Source: Acanthosoma haemorrhoidale | Taxonomy: Eukaryota; Arthropoda; Insecta; Hemiptera; Acanthosomatidae | NCBI GenBank assembly: GCA_930367205.1 | Contig: OV884011.1 | Location: 137,119,437-137,183,436 of the forward strand | Direction: 5' to 3' | Length of the DNA stretch: 64,000 bases | Shown: in pieces, positions 44,146 to 58,460 of the stretch | Numbering within the stretch: the stretch's first letter is position 1 | How the letters are laid out: the number at the start of each line of letters is the position of its first letter | Translations under genes and position numbers: made by a program | Notes under the pieces: generated by a model | The model's database searches: none | Seen by the model: the letters and a program-made list of their open reading frames with translations, nothing else | What the model was told of the DNA's origin: nothing

Positions 44146-47100
44146 AAACCATAATTACAAACTGCAACAACATATTGCTTCTTGAGAGAGTTAGAAAAAA
44201 ACATAGAACCTTTATTTATCCATATATTGGAGTACCTATAATTGTGTTATATATTAAGGGTATACATACATACCTGAATAATGATGTGATTGTGTTTTTT
44301 TAAAGCTAAATACACATTCTTATGTTTTCTCTCCAGGTGTTTGTATTGGACTTATGTTGTAGTTTTTAACATAAATTACACATAGATAAACATGAGTATT
44401 TTCTAACAAAAAATAGGTCTCTGATTTCTGTACTCATTTTCCACTATACAAATTCACAACAGCAAAGGTCACACACTAATAATTGGGGGGTCACTTTTGA
44501 GGGGGGGCAGGTTCCATAAACTCTGTTCTATGGATTTTTGATTAGTTTAGTTGCCTCTGCCAGGTACCTTGTTTTATTCAATTTTCTAAAGAATTTAGCC
44601 GGCTACCAGTGGTTCTTAGAACATCAATCCCCTATGGAAACTGTCAAAATACGCCTATTTACTACTTTAAGTTTCATTTATAAGCAAAGTAAAAAGTAAA
44701 AGAAGGTTTTTCCTTATTGATTGAATTTATATCTTAAATTAAAACTGTAATTTATTACAAACTACCTAGAAATATTTTAAAAGCTAGTTTTAATATTTTT
44801 TTGTGCACAAAATTGCTTTTTTGTACATTTTCTAATGTGCTTCTTTTAATATGTTAAACATTTTTGGTAAAATATAGAACTTCATCATATTGGCCAGGTA
44901 AGGAGTAAGAATTTATGTGACAAATGGTTAAGACATCTGACATGCTGAGAAGAGTTGGAAGATATAGACTGTAATGAAGTGGGAACATGCTACGGCAACG
45001 ACAATATTTTTAAAAAATTAAAAGTAAGTAAAATAAATGAAAAGTGAACGCATACCGACAAATAAATATAGAAGAAATGATGTAATAATAAACATTTCTA
45101 ACAAATACAGTTTCTAAGTAGTTGCGAGAAAAGAGGAGAGAATGGAAAGAGGAGAAAACACTCAACCAGGTTGGAGGAAGAGGGCAGACATGGTACTGTG
45201 GTAAAGGGAGATTGGGTAACATAATTTATGTGGCAATAGAGAATATGTGACCAGTAAAAGTAAACATTGTGCGACTGAGGTAAGAGAGAATGGTTAAGGG
45301 GAAGTCAAGTGAAGATGTCCGGTTAACTCATTTGCCAAACAATACATACCCATGTATACCATACCTCTGTCCCACCTGCACTTAACTGTAACGTCAGTTG
45401 TATCTGCCTCACTAATAGAATATCATTAATACTCAAAAAGTAAGCATGATGAAAATAATAATCATATAGTTCAAATATTAATAGAATTAAAATCTTAAAA
45501 AGAAGTGTTAAATATTTGTTTAACATGAAAAATTTGCTCGGAAAACAAAAATGATTTTTTTAAATCCCTTGCATTGGGTTACTATGTAAGAAAAATTATT
45601 TAAATTATCATTACATTTCTATCTATATTAAATAAATTTTTATTGCTTTTATTTATAACAATATAAAACCCTTATATTGAACACAATACAAAAAGAAATG
45701 CGTTACCATTTCATGAAGTACAGTTACTTTGTATTGTAATACTAATTTTCAGTAAAATGTAAGGATTTTTCTGTGTAAATATATCAGTTAAATAAACTAT
45801 GTAGTCAAGATAATGTCTTTCTTGTATCTTTATACATTTATTTTTGAATATTACATACATTTTATTAATATTTCAATGAACAATAATTTATTAAAAACAT
45901 AACATTTGGCCAAATAATAAAAATTACTTTTAAAATTAGAATACTTTTATAAAAGATTAGATAAGTTTTAAAATTATTTGTTTTCTTAATAAGCAGCAAC
46001 ACACAAACTTTAAAAAAATGTAAAACGTGTACAAAACAATTGTATTTCTTAATCCTAATTAAATAGTTTTTATTTATATGTATATACACAAACACACATT
46101 TTATGAGCTAATTGGTACATTTAGTAAAAGTAAAATTACACTATACAAATTCATTAAAAAGTGTTATAAAGGATACAAAACAAAAATTGTTTTATAATAC
46201 AAAAACTTATACTATAGTTTTTCATTAAAAATATAATATTTATATTTACAAATAAAAAAAAATATATAATATTTATTCAGACAAATCATCTGACATATTT
46301 AATTAAATCAATAAAAAAAAATCTAAAATAAATTGAAAATAAAATGCTTTTAACACAAATAACAAAATATTTCTTTCAACTAATCAAAAAAAATCATTCA
46401 GTTTCATACACAAATGCTAGGGATGGCAATAAGCAATAGAAAATAATAATTATATGTATCTACAAGGGGAAATGACAAGATTACTAATATAAAATAAAGA
46501 GAAAATAGGATTCATTCAAAATAATTAATAAAATAAATTTTGAGTAAAATCTTCTCCAGTAGCTATCAAAAATGAATTTTGATTTTTAAACATTCCACTT
46601 TTAAAAATTACAAATCACTTCATAAATTTTTCTTTTGTGTTTAAGACCATCCTAGGAGTACAACTAATAATCTAGAATTCCTAAATCTATTAGTACACAT
46701 GCACAAAAGTTATAAATATTAAATTATTTCACAGGCACATTGTATACAGTATTTACAGAAATTGGACATATTATCCAATCTTTGATATAACAATGACAAT
46801 TATCAATATTTCAATCAATCATCTCTTGAGATTCTAAAAATATTTATCAGCACATACCAATCCTTAACAAACATTTCTTTTTTTGGCATTTATTTTATGG
46901 TCAAAACTCTAAGGTTCAAATATTCCATTCTATAAGATTTATTTATTTTACATTTGGAAGTTGATGGAGGTATTAAATAGCAATGTTTTAAAAATTCTGT
47001 TTGGTAAGACACTTGAGAAGATTTATGGCGAAATAAATAATACTCTGTTAATAATAGAGTAACACATATTTAATTATCTTATGGGTATTGACTTTGATTT

Positions 47101-47888
47101 GAAACCCAACAGTATAGCATTAATAAAGTTTAATTTAATTTTTAACAATCTATGATCTTAACCAACATTAATAATAACTAAAATGTTATTTTTTCAAGAA
47201 AAGTCCATTCCGGATACATTTATTTATTCTGTCTTAGCAAATGTGTTAAAAGATTAACTCTTTTAAAATTTTGGACAGTTTAATAACATGTATTTGTATT
47301 CCATACTGGCAAAGTAATAAGAATAGACTAGAATAAAATATTACAGCCAGTCTATTACATATTTTCCTAAAGTGTACATGTACTGTTTAAACATAAATAA
47401 TTGATCTATACATTAAATAGTCTATCATGTTCATTACAAATTCACTTATGAACAATGAAAGTCTGATACATTCTTGATCAGTCCTGAATTGATGAAACTC
47501 ATAAATGAATAGACCAACATTTGTTGGTTTGCTTGACTAAAATAACATTTACATGGTTTTAATTTATCATTTATTTCTTAAAAGACTCCTGACAATAAAT
47601 CCTCATTATATTATTGTATCCATTTCAATGTAAAAAAAAATACTTACAAACACTCCCAACATACTATGTTTAATTTAATTAAATATGGTATTTTCAAATG
47701 GAACCACACATTATTTTTTTAAATTTGGTTTAAGATGCATTTTGATGAGAAATCTATAAGTGATGGGTGCATCACAAATAATACCATTATAGTTATGGCA
47801 ATAGATAAAACCATCGATTTTAGTTCCACCTCAATGAAAATATCAAATCCATAAACCAAGCCCCAATCAGCAAGGTACCACATAAATT
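44146..47888. other. Intergenic, extremely AT-rich
   Basis: Very A- and T-rich DNA between the non-LTR relic and the 3' end of the TM9SF4 gene. Part of it may be 3' UTR of that gene. The short open frames are low-complexity and not supported as genes. Confidence 0.5.
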
Positions 47889-47894
47889 TTTATT
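47889..47894 (-). terminator. Candidate poly(A) signal of TM9SF4
   Basis: AATAAA on the minus strand about 45 nt beyond the stop codon. Other AATAAA hexamers occur further downstream in this AT-rich region, so the real site is uncertain. Confidence 0.35.
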
Positions 47895-47938
47895 TAATCA
47901 CCATATTCCATGAATGATTATATTATCTACAAATGTTA

Positions 47939-50900
47939 TTAGTCAATTTTCACAGCTCCATATATTTTTATTATAAAACTGTAAGCAGCAAAGAAACCTA
48001 TTGTCCCAGTTAAAATCCAGTAAGTGAAAACCATGAGCATGGTGTAACCCATATACAGAAGCATCGGGATAAGCTCAGTAATCTCAAGTTTGGTAAAAAA
48101 GTAGAATATCGCATAAGCTAGAACATAAGCAGCAGAACCTCCAGAAACCATGAGAGACCTCCACCACCAGTTGTAATCCTAAAATATACACACAAATATA
48201 GATTTAGCAATAATCAAAATTTTCAAATCAAATTATTTAATGATTACCTCAGGAACACACCAGGAGCCATACTTTTTGATCAAAAATTACTAAATAAAAT
48301 TATTGTAATTGTGAAGGCAGACATTGATATTTTAGGTCATTTGGTGGAAAATAGTGATAGATACCACAGGTTCCTGAGCCTTCAAAAATGTTGACCAAGA
48401 AAGTCTCCAATTTTTAATTGCTTGAAGTATAATTACTTCGTTAATATCGTTAATACGATGGTATCAAATGTTCTACAACCTTGTCTATTTATCTCACTCA
48501 GAGCTGTCAAATCACCTCCATGGATTAAAATAATATCAGTAAAGGCCTCCCAAATTTAGTGGGACAAAGCAGTTTACTTTAGTATCCATCCCTCTCATTT
48601 CCCATCTCTATCTAGAGTATCTCACAATATCTCTGAATCTTTTCATTCCTAAGAACCTTACAGTGATACCTTTCTAACCATTTTGAGATGTAAGAAGGAA
48701 GTTGCCCACCTTCCCGCAATGTGAGCACAAGCATTGTTTCTTCCTTGAGATTCAATATTTCAGGCATGAAAAAATTAAAAAAAAAAAAAGTAAATTTAAC
48801 CGATATTGTGATAAATCATAAAAGTGACTGGAAAGCTGGAAAGACCAATAAGAAGGAAAGATAAATAAATTACTAATTGTTATTTGCTCTCAAGAAATTG
48901 TTTACTCCCCTTTTTTTTATTGAACATTGGCTAAAACAAACATTGGCAAATTTAGCAAGTTTAGAAAAAATATTCGCTTACCTCTCCACAAAGTTGAAAA
49001 TAAACCATAACAATGGATATTTGAGAACAGGAAATAACAAGAATGATGAGGACCAAGAACAGAAATCCAAACATATAGTAAAACTGGTTTTGCCATATAG
49101 CAGTGAAAATGAAGAACAGTTCGATAAACACAGCACCAAATGGCAGAACTCCGGCCATTAATGTACTGAAAAAAAGTATATTATGTAGTGTTTTGTTTAA
49201 TTATCAATAAAAAAAAAAATCATTTAAACTTATAATTTATTATTTTTAAACTCAGGAAGGTCCTTGACAATCAAACATTTAATGATTCTCTTGTTAAAGC
49301 CTAAGTGGTGTGTTTTGTTGTTCCTGGCGTTCCAAAATAAATATAATGCTACTATTAGTGCTAAATAATGCTGCCTCAATGGTTTTCCATAAATTCTGTA
49401 TCCTTCATATATTAACAATTTGATGAGTAATGTACTCACGTATACATATGAGTAAAAACGAGGATATGAGGATGTTGTGGCCACCTCTTAATTACGAATA
49501 ATTAGAAGTTCCCCTCTTCTCGTATCAGAAAATATGTATCTATGTTTCATTATGTTTAATAAAGGTTATGACGTCAGTGTGAGGGGGGAGGAGCTAGTGG
49601 GGGAAACAGCTGCAGGTGGGGACCCATCCCCACCACGGCTGGTCGCCTATATAAGCACCAGGATTAGACCAAATTAGCATAACGAACCGGACCGTCACTT
49701 GGAACACTACTCTCTCCTGTATCTCTGCATTTGCTGCTCTACTGAAACCATGGGCTTCTCATTCAACTACCTCTGCATCTCTCTCTCCTAACCTCACTAT
49801 GTTTTAGTCCGGCGTTGTCAGACCCCATACCTTCCTAGTGGGAATCTCTGCCTTCGCCTCGCTAAAACTAGCACCTCCTTGGGAGAGACGTCTCCCTCGC
49901 GGACGGCGGTCGCCGTGGTCCTACAAATTTACCTATTAGCATCTCTCACGGTAATCCAGTCTGCTTCTCTTCGGTTCACACTTGCCTTTGGGATTCGGAC
50001 GGTTTTGCCTACCCTTAGACACCGAGTGTGAATTCGTGGTCATTCCAAGATTACATAAACTACCTATAAACCTACCCTGTTCTTCGTTGTTTGTTACAAA
50101 GCAACAGGACACATTTAATTTCTGGTATTAGACAGGACTTTTTCTATGCCTGACTGACTATTGGAAATTTTTAGGACAAAAAACAGATAAAATCTCTGTC
50201 AGTATTAGTTCATGAGGATCTCCAGAGTTAGAAGTTTTAATCTAACTAAAACGTAAAGAATTATGACTGACTGCTTGTTAGAAGTTTCCGTTAAGGAAAG
50301 TTCAACAGTATATACTTATATCTGCCACTGCCACCTTCATGAAATATTCCTCCTTTAAGGCTTTTCAAGAGCATGAAGTGTACTTGGACTCCTTGAGGCA
50401 GCCAAGGTTACTCCAGTTGGCTATCTACAGGTCCCCACCCTTTTATAACATCCTCGGCACTGGGAAATAATTTTATTGGCAAAATATCAGCTCTCTTGGC
50501 TGGATTTTAATGTCAGTGTGGGAGTCAGGCAATCTAACCTCCTGCTGTAATGAAAGCCTATAAATAGATAACAATTAAAAAATACGAATTACTAAATTAA
50601 TGCACTTACCATAGAAATGGATTCATATACCATAGCTGATCAGGCACCTGGCGTGGTATCTGATTGGTTCTGACAGGTTGTGGAAATGGATGTTTTCTAT
50701 ATCCGAAGAAGTGTCCCAAATAAACTAAAGGTAGAGAAACGCCAAACCACATTAATAAGAGATAGACCATTGTCGAAAAGGGCACAGCACCACTGGAATG
50801 TTTACCCCATATAAAAAAATTGAGGAAGAAACAAACAGAAAACACAATGCCAGGATAAAATGTTGCAGTCTGTAAAGAAAAAACATTTATCTTTAATACA

Positions 50901-53900
50901 TAGGCTTCTTAAAACTATTATTTAAAAAAATATAACTAATAATTTCATAAATATACAGGCAATAGAATCAAACTCTAAGGGGCCACAAAAAAAAATAAAG
51001 GTAAAAATTTAATTTGTATAGCATAACCAACAGGTAGGAGATTGATTTTTTTACCTCCAGTTGAATAAAATAATCAATGTTTAGTAAAATCCTAAAATTT
51101 GCAAGTATTAAGATAATGTAATAAACTCTTAATCACCAAAAATGCAGCTCTTTTCCATTGCCTCCCTTTAAGTGTTTTATAAAGACGAGCAGAAATGTAG
51201 CCAGCAGTGAGGCCCGAGAATACATACAGCATTATTGCCACTGTCATTAAAGCACCTCTTGATGCTGGGGATAACATCCCCAACATTGCAAAAACTGAAA
51301 CATTAAACATAACACATAAACATTTAACAAAAGAACATATTCATAAAAATAATAAAATTATCGATATATCTTGTATATTCAAGTTTCATTTTAACTTTGA
51401 CCCTTTAATTGGTGAGTGAATACCAAAAAATATGTTTATATACACATAAATAAGTGAAAATTGTCAACATACATATCGTAATAACAGACATTATGAATAT
51501 CTGTATTCCAGAGCCTATAACAGCTGAAAACAATCTTGGATGCTTTGGTGGCCGGAACACATCCCCGTGAACCAATTTCCAACCTGACTCTTCGAGGGCT
51601 TCTTCAATCGCATCATCTGAATTGTATCTAGCAATGTCTCTTCTCAAAGTGCGCACCATAATCATGGTCAATATACCTGAAAATAAAATATAGTTCAACA
51701 TATAATAAATCTATAACATTATGTAACACTAAAGTAATAAAAGAAGAAGTAGGTATAAAAGATGGATGGTGTATGCATGATTGTAAAATTACTTAAAAAC
51801 TACTGAATAGATCTCAATAGAGCCTGCACCAAATTGTTTTTTGTGACCCAAGCAGTGATAAAGAGTTCTTTTTGTACACTAATAGAAGACAAATTTATGT
51901 TATTTGCTTAATATTTGTCAATGCAAATGGTTTATTCAATTGGTTAATTTCCACAGTGCCGACAATTAAATGTATCATATAATGCAATTGATCAAGCGTG
52001 CCAACAATCCCACTGTCATTAAAAAATAACTTATTTCTTTTCAACTTCATGTATTTTTTTATCAAGAATAACTAAGTACATACATATTTTAGTTTTTTGT
52101 TTTGTATTTTGTTCTGTACAAATATGGATTTTTAATAAAAACTGATAATCCTGTTAATTTGAATTTTTCCTTTTTTAACCCTCAATAATTCATAATCCCA
52201 CTATTTTGAAAACCTTAATAATTTGTAATAAACCCTCGGTCCCTAGGCATTACGAATTATCGGAATTGTACTGTATAATTCAACAACTAATAATAACATT
52301 GTCATTACAGAACTACTACTTCTGCTTATCTTCTTCAAAATTATTAATGTTCTATTCAATCAGTAACCTGTTTAAAATAATCACCCATAAAATGCATTAT
52401 ACGAAAATCAATAGGAAATATTAAGGGGTGCTGAAAGTACTTTAAAGCAACAACTACAAATAAAAAATTGCAAGATCATTATTTTATATAAATCTGTTAA
52501 AAGAATATGACAACTATGTAACACATACTTACCAAAAAGAAAAACTACTACCACAAGAGAATTGAATATTGAGAACCAATGAATCTGGACATCAGTCATC
52601 CCGAGGTAAATGTCCCAGCGAGAAGCCCAACTAACTTCAGAAGCCATCCATTGTACCGAGTATGTAAAGTAGAGAGATGTTGGCGAGTGACCAACTTCCT
52701 GTGGCTTAACAGTACCTTCAGATGGTAACCGGCAATATCCATTCTTCTCAAATGAAATTTGAGACTTGTCTATACTCTGTGCCTCAACCTCAAAACCTAC
52801 CACTCTAAAAGTTGCTCTAAAAAATTAAAACGGATAACGTAATTAATAATTAAGATAATAAATAACGAGTTTCTGAGAGATAAAATGGGAAGAGCTTACT
52901 CATTAACAGTGTGATAATGAAGAATAATTTTCAAATGGTTGTTTATAAACACCTTATCCGACGACATGCTGTATCCTAATTTGTAGCCCTGTTCATACTG
53001 TATTTCATTTGTTTCAGGTATAACAATTTTTGTAGCGCATGGTAGATTATCAACAAGCCTGAAAAGAAAAATAAGCATTTATTTTCAAATCATCATGGTG
53101 GTTCTGCATACAAATATATTTACATAAATGTGTAGTGCCTTGTCAACTATAAGGATCTCAGAACAAAAGAGGGGAAAGTCAATATTGGATTTTTTATTAA
53201 TGTTTTCTTACCAGAGTTTTGTGCTTGCTGAAAGCATCTAAAAATTAAAATACATTTTTAAAATCCGAACTGTTATGAGGACTCCATTCATGTAAAATAA
53301 AGTGATGGAAAATGTCTCATCACACATTTTCAAAACTAAAAGCAAAATACACATGATAAATATAGTGTCAGGTAGGCAACAGTATATTTTTAAAGTATTT
53401 TAGTCTGCCTAGGGGCAATGCCAATTGCCAAAATAACTTGTTATTTTTGAAAATTAAATAATTGCCATACAATCACAAGTTTATTATACAGAAAGAATGA
53501 TTTTAGAGAAAAATTTGCTTGAGCTAATCTTACTCTGTACGTCTCGTTGAAATAATTTAGGTCTCTAATTCTTTCCCTCATTCAAATGACTACAATTTTA
53601 ACTATAATGTGCTTAAATAACAATAACTATTTCAAAATTATACTTCCAAACAACATGAAAACTTGGTTAGCCAACTATATCAAGGCTTTTATGAGACTTT
53701 GTTCAACAATGCAATGGTCAGTTATACAGAACTTCTTCATCCCCATGACAGCTAAAAAAATATTGAATAACGTTGAAAGATTATCAGAACATGCGTGGGG
53801 GGAAGGAAGAGGGGAATACTATGGAAACTTCTAGTGGAAAGTGGGAAGTTCATAGATGTTGGGCCTACTTGCTTTTCACTTCACTAATTTTCTTCGTTGT

Positions 53901-54450
53901 CATTCAAATGAAAAATAATATATATATATTCTAAAGATGATTTAATGCTTAATACTAACTACCAACAGTAAGAATAATAACTTACAAATGTACAACATAT
54001 TCATGGCGGATCCTATTAATAACCCTTAATTCCTGTTCATCCTTCCAAGTCATAGGTTTATTAGCTGATCCACACAATAGTTTACATGAGAAATCTTCAG
54101 CCATCCGCACTTCATAAGGAGTGTTGACTATCCTATCGCCACGTAACACTTCACCTAAGGGATTAATTATGTAAGAACTGCTTTTAAATCCAAATTAAAA
54201 TAATGTATTCGTCAGTATCATTTTGTATACCTAAGTTTTCCGACTTGTATTCAATTCCATTCACAGGATGGCAGAAAGGTAAAGAATAGTACTCATAAGG
54301 AAGTTGTGTCCTAGTACTTGTCATTTTGACTGCTTTAACTTCAATTGAATCTCCTTTCTTAAATTCCACAGGGGCAACACCAGGTACATAAAACCCGTAA
54401 CATGAACAACAATAGGTTGAAAAAAATAATGCTACAAAAATTGACTTCAT
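47939..54450 (-). CDS. TM9SF4: TM9SF4-like nonaspanin (transmembrane 9 superfamily member 4)
   Basis: Nine coding exons on the minus strand: 54231-54450, 53986-54154, 52900-53058, 52533-52816, 51473-51676, 51137-51294, 50610-50869, 48982-49165 and 47939-48178. All introns are GT-AG and the phases join without a break (1878 nt, 625 residues; human TM9SF4 is about 640). It starts with a signal peptide ([17 protein letters not shown]), then [15 protein letters not shown] and [14 protein letters not shown], the nonaspanin lumenal domain. The first membrane span is at the exon 4/5 junction (~262-285). A multi-span region follows with [56 protein letters not shown] and [20 protein letters not shown]. 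The C-terminus AVKID fits the K-x-D/E COPI-binding Golgi retention signal of the family. Members act in endosome/Golgi sorting, cell adhesion and phagocytosis in Drosophila. The M at 54450 is the only ATG that gives a signal peptide. Confidence 0.96.
49473..50085 (+). mobile_element. LTR-T copy inside a TM9SF4 intron
   Basis: Begins TGTTGTGGCCACCTC and follows the LTR-T order: ACGAATAATTAGAAGTTC, TGACGTCA, TATATAAG (49648-49655), GGAACAC, CCTTCCTAGTGGGA and the dyad TTCACACTT...GAGTGTGAA. It ends at CCTACCCTGTTCTTC, about 100 bp before the end of the other copies, so it is 3'-truncated. It lies in the intron between exons 7 and 8 and runs antisense to the gene. It is well preserved relative to the split copy at 4-8 kb. 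Confidence 0.8.
50086..50609. other. Remainder of TM9SF4 intron 7
   Basis: Non-coding. It differs in composition from other introns (GC-richer around 50340-50540), so it may include another unrecognised repeat. Confidence 0.4.
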
Positions 54451-56121
54451 GATTCGGCAGTCAAAATACTATATAATATAAATACAAAATCCACAAGATT
54501 TCTTTGGTTACAACGGTCTATTAATAAGTACACTTTAGCATACTTTAAAAAAAACTTATCACTGTATTGCTTTTAACATACTTTATTAATTTAAATGTTA
54601 AGAACGACAAAACAAATAAAATATCGGGCGTTGGTGGTTTGAATAGACAGAAATTTATTTACTTCACTACATATCACGGCAGCTAACACAGAGAAACGCC
54701 AAAAAAAAAATAAGAACCCTTATCACAGATATGTCACTCTTGTGAAAACAATTAATACAGCACAGCACCTATGCCTTCCTAATTCACAACTTGCTACCTG
54801 ATGAATGTTACGAAGAAGGAATAACGGACAATAGACCGGTTAGCACGTACATTTCTAAACGAAACAATTCCAGATAAATCTATAAAGTAAAAGTAAAGAT
54901 TAAAAACTAGTGATCTATATTTCGCACATTAACAGTTTTTATTTACTATTACCCAATAGAAACGTTACAGAGCTATAGATAGTCGTTCCTTCTACACATT
55001 TTCCCTTTTTTTTTTCTGTATACTATGCTAGATCTCATAAGTTGTCAGAGCAGCCAAGGAAGAAGATTCTAAACTACGTGGCGAAACTCTCTAGCTCGGA
55101 ATATTTATTCTGTTCAATCAATAACGTCAAATATTCGTCGGTTATTCTGTATTCTTCAGTTTTCTACAGTCTCGCCCAGGCCTGTTCAGGGACTACTTAA
55201 TCAAATACAACGTGTTCCGCCGATTAAAGGAGTCTACAGTGGGAGGATAGAGGGTCCACCTGACTCGTTGGATTTGTGATGTTGTCATAAAACGGACATG
55301 CCAGGTGAAGATTTGTGACATTCAGAAATACAGGATAAATCAAAAGACTTTCAATTTGAACTCACATTAAAATTGGAGACAACTTCTTCATAGTGTTCCC
55401 CTGATGGAGGAGATCCATTGAGCAAGGGTAGGTAGTTAAAGGCAGTCCTCCCGCAAAAACTCTTCCAATTAATGTGGCTCGGTTTCTATATCGCCCAATT
55501 TAAATCATAGCAAAGTACCTTTTCTTCCAAAAAATAACCAATTAGGAGCACATCAATAACATTTTCATCTTGGTCTTTCTTCGGGGCTTCTTTTTGTAAA
55601 TCACACTTGGCAAACTAATGTGAATGATGTGAAGTAGAGTATTATTTTGGAACATGTCTGCCTTTCCTCTGTTGATAATGTAGCTCCACAAATATACTAC
55701 TTTGTTAATTACGTTAGGGCATCTCTAGGATTTATTAAAAGTTGGAACTACTAATAAAGATATCTTGTATTTTCCCCATTAATTGCAGATCATCAAACAT
55801 GTCTTGAATATTTATGAAGCAATGCGCATGAAGACATTCATCACCTATCTATCATCCCCTAATTCACAGCAAGTGTATAACCCTCTTTTTTATATGTATA
55901 AATAAGATTTCCTTCCTAAAAGTAAGATAAATACAACTGGTGGACATTAGGAACCTTTTCCTTCCTCTCACCGACGTTAGCCAGGATCATCTTAGCGAGA
56001 CGTCCTCTATGGCTTACGACAGTGCATTCTATCACGTTGATAATATTTTCTTGTCGTAACGCTGTTCAGCATTTCGAAAGCCGATAAGGTTAAATCGAGC
56101 TGGTCTTCTGCTTATTAGGTT

Positions 56122-56124
<3 letters not shown>
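54451..56124. other. Upstream region of TM9SF4, no gene recognised
   Basis: It should hold the promoter and 5' UTR of TM9SF4. TATA-like ATTATATAG lies ~25 nt upstream of the start codon, but position alone does not support it as the functional TATA box. No other coding exon was recognised. Confidence 0.4.

Positions 56125-56188
<64 letters not shown>
56125..56188. repeat. (GA)n microsatellite
   Basis: About 64 bp of pure GA dinucleotide. Confidence 0.97.
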
Positions 56189-56191
<3 letters not shown>

Positions 56192-56899
56192 TATTTATTT
56201 CATTTTAACTTACAATAATAGTTGGCAGACGCTAATAGTAGTAGGAGAAAAATAGTGTCATGGTTGGAACCTACTAGATTACGTCCAGCTATTCATGACT
56301 GACCTTCCAGCACGTTGTAGATCCGGAACATCATAGCTGCAACGAGGTCTCGTTTGTTTCAATAGTGAACTAGGTGAAAAATGAACCTAGCAAAAAGAGA
56401 GCCTTAGAGGAAGAATACTCCCCTGAGAACCAGCATTACTCAAAATATAACAACGTGAGAAACTGAGTCAGTGACACAGTTGAAGGATCCCCCAGTAAAA
56501 ATCATTTTGCCATAGGAAAATTTTTTTTTTTTCAGGAAAAAAGTTTGCCACAGAAAAAATAGCAAGTAAAAAATTGTGAAGACTTGTGTACTAGCGTGAA
56601 TACTACTAGCATATATGCGTCTCTTGCATGTCTTTTGGAATATTTAGTTCTGATTAGAGTAGTATGTCCAATGTAAATGCCTCGATTTTAAAGGCGCGTT
56701 CCCTGTCCCACCTCGGCTCATGTGGTAGGCTATGAGACAACAGACAGAATGGGGAAACTGAACAGCTTTGGAATTGAGGTGGCCACTTTACATCACTCTC
56801 AACTTGAAAACCTATCCCTTGTCTATTGTACTGGTTAGATAACTTTATAACAAAAAAATATTTATTTGTATTACAAATTTAATGTTTGTGACTTTCATT
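56189..56899. other. No gene recognised
   Basis: Mixed sequence between the microsatellite and the mariner relic. It may include the terminal inverted repeat of mariner, but no partner was identified. Confidence 0.4.
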
Positions 56900-57745
56900 A
56901 TACACCGTATTTGCATTAATATATCGTTGTAGGTTTGTTTTCCACAGGTCGAAGGCATGGAACTAATCAATTTCTATCAATTGTTTTAATATATCTGCCG
57001 TTCCTTATTCAAAATGAGTCTCTTTAAAGCACTGATTTAATTTTTGGAAAAGATAAAACTCGTGAAGTGCTAAAACGAGCAAATGTGGATGTTCAAGTGT
57101 ATCAATGTGTTTTTTGGTTAAAAAAAAACTGAATCGCGAAAAACACGGGAACTGTCCTAGTGAGCAATGAAAAAACCATTCTTCCAAAATTACACTCTCG
57201 ATTTTGAAAAACGAATAAGCGTTGCTTTGAATTTTGACTTGCTTTGGTAATAAGTGTCTGAAACAGGTGTTTTCCTACTGTCTTTTGATTTGAGGATCGT
57301 AATGGACGATCCCGATCTCATCCCAAGTGCTTACTTTATGAAACAGATCTGGGTCTGCGTTAGTTGGTGCAGAATGTCAACATAACATTCCTCGTGACAT
57401 TCGTTTTTCTCTGGCGGGAGAGCTCTAGGGACCATCTTTGCACAACCTTTCACTATATTAAGATCCGCAAGCAAACTTTTTCCTTGGTTTCATACTTGAC
57501 TGATTTTTTCCACACCTTCTTCGGTTCTTGAAATGTAACTTCGTCCCGGCCATTCAGCATCTTTGACATTCTCACTCACTCATCACTAAATCCATTGTGC
57601 CACTCAATAAAGCTTTCACAAGACAGACAGTCGTTCTCATAAACCCTATTTAGCATTGGAAAACATTCTGATGGTGTTTTGTGCAATCTCACTAAATGTA
57701 TAAATGTTTTTATGAGGGTCGTTTGGTCTAAAGTTGTATCTTTTG
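56900..57745 (-). pseudogene. Mariner-family transposase relic
   Basis: Minus-strand fragments follow the order of an insect mariner transposase. First comes the helix-turn-helix region (HKTPSECFPMLNRVYENDC, then SFIEWHNGF). A middle part follows (GCAKMVPRALPPEKNE, corresponding to the 'AKMVP' linker). Next is FFHCSLGQFPCFSRF with EHPHLLVLALHEFYLF at 57005-57187, matching 'HHDNAPAH...LPHPPYSPDLAPSDYHLF'. The C-terminal end is AFDLWKTNLQRYINAN. The catalytic aspartate block 'HDNAPAH' is altered, and several stops and frameshifts exist, so it is dead. Terminal inverted repeats were not identified. Confidence 0.8.
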
Positions 57746-58408
57746 TAATTATCCAGGGTTGAAATCATTTTTTGGGTGGCAGAAGTATAGTTTAGCATAG
57801 GCTAGAGGACAATGGCCTGCCAATGCACTGTCAATTTTCAAGGCCACTCCATCAACAGCAATTGCAATGGCTCTAAAGCCTATGTGGAGCCATTCATTGT
57901 CTTGATAGGACAGTCCCACTAACAATTAAGAGAATGATACTCAATTTGATAATTCAAAGTGATGTCCTCTATCTAAAGTTGGTATAACTAGTATGTATTA
58001 CCCCCTCCGATTTATATATAAATTATGGCAGAATAAGAGACAACCCACTTCCCAAAATAAACTTCATCTTCTAATAAACCAATAATCTTCATTTACATTT
58101 AGGAGCATATGGATACTGAAAACTGTACTTCAATGGATAGTTAAATGTCCATAATAAGAACACTATATGCCAATGTTATCAGCAATCTCTAATAAGTTTA
58201 AAAATTCATTCCAGATAACAATACTAATTTTGTTAAATTTATAGAATTCGTGAAGTTTATTCAGATTTGAATTTGTGGTAAATTGTGTATTAATACTAGC
58301 TAATAACAAAACATGGAGAATAGCCTACCAAATAATTAAATTGTAATACACAAATCAGAGAATAAATAATACACAAATCACAAGGTCAATCATTAACATT
58401 TAAATAGG
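57746..58408. other. Intergenic between mariner relic and HEATR1 3' end
   Basis: AT-rich DNA without recognisable features. Confidence 0.5.
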
Positions 58409-58414
58409 TTTATT
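58409..58414 (-). terminator. Probable poly(A) signal of HEATR1
   Basis: AATAAA on the minus strand, about 47 nt past the stop codon. It is the first hexamer downstream, giving a short 3' UTR. Confidence 0.6.
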
Positions 58415-58460
58415 GTAAAAATTATATTACATGGTAAAATATAACAATTAAAACAAATAA

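Noticed and set aside
48877..49161. 94-codon plus-strand open frame
   Set aside because: It is the antisense shadow of TM9SF4 exon 8.
53586..53834. 82-codon plus-strand open frame in a TM9SF4 intron
   Set aside because: Antisense and intronic, with no domain. Treated as chance.
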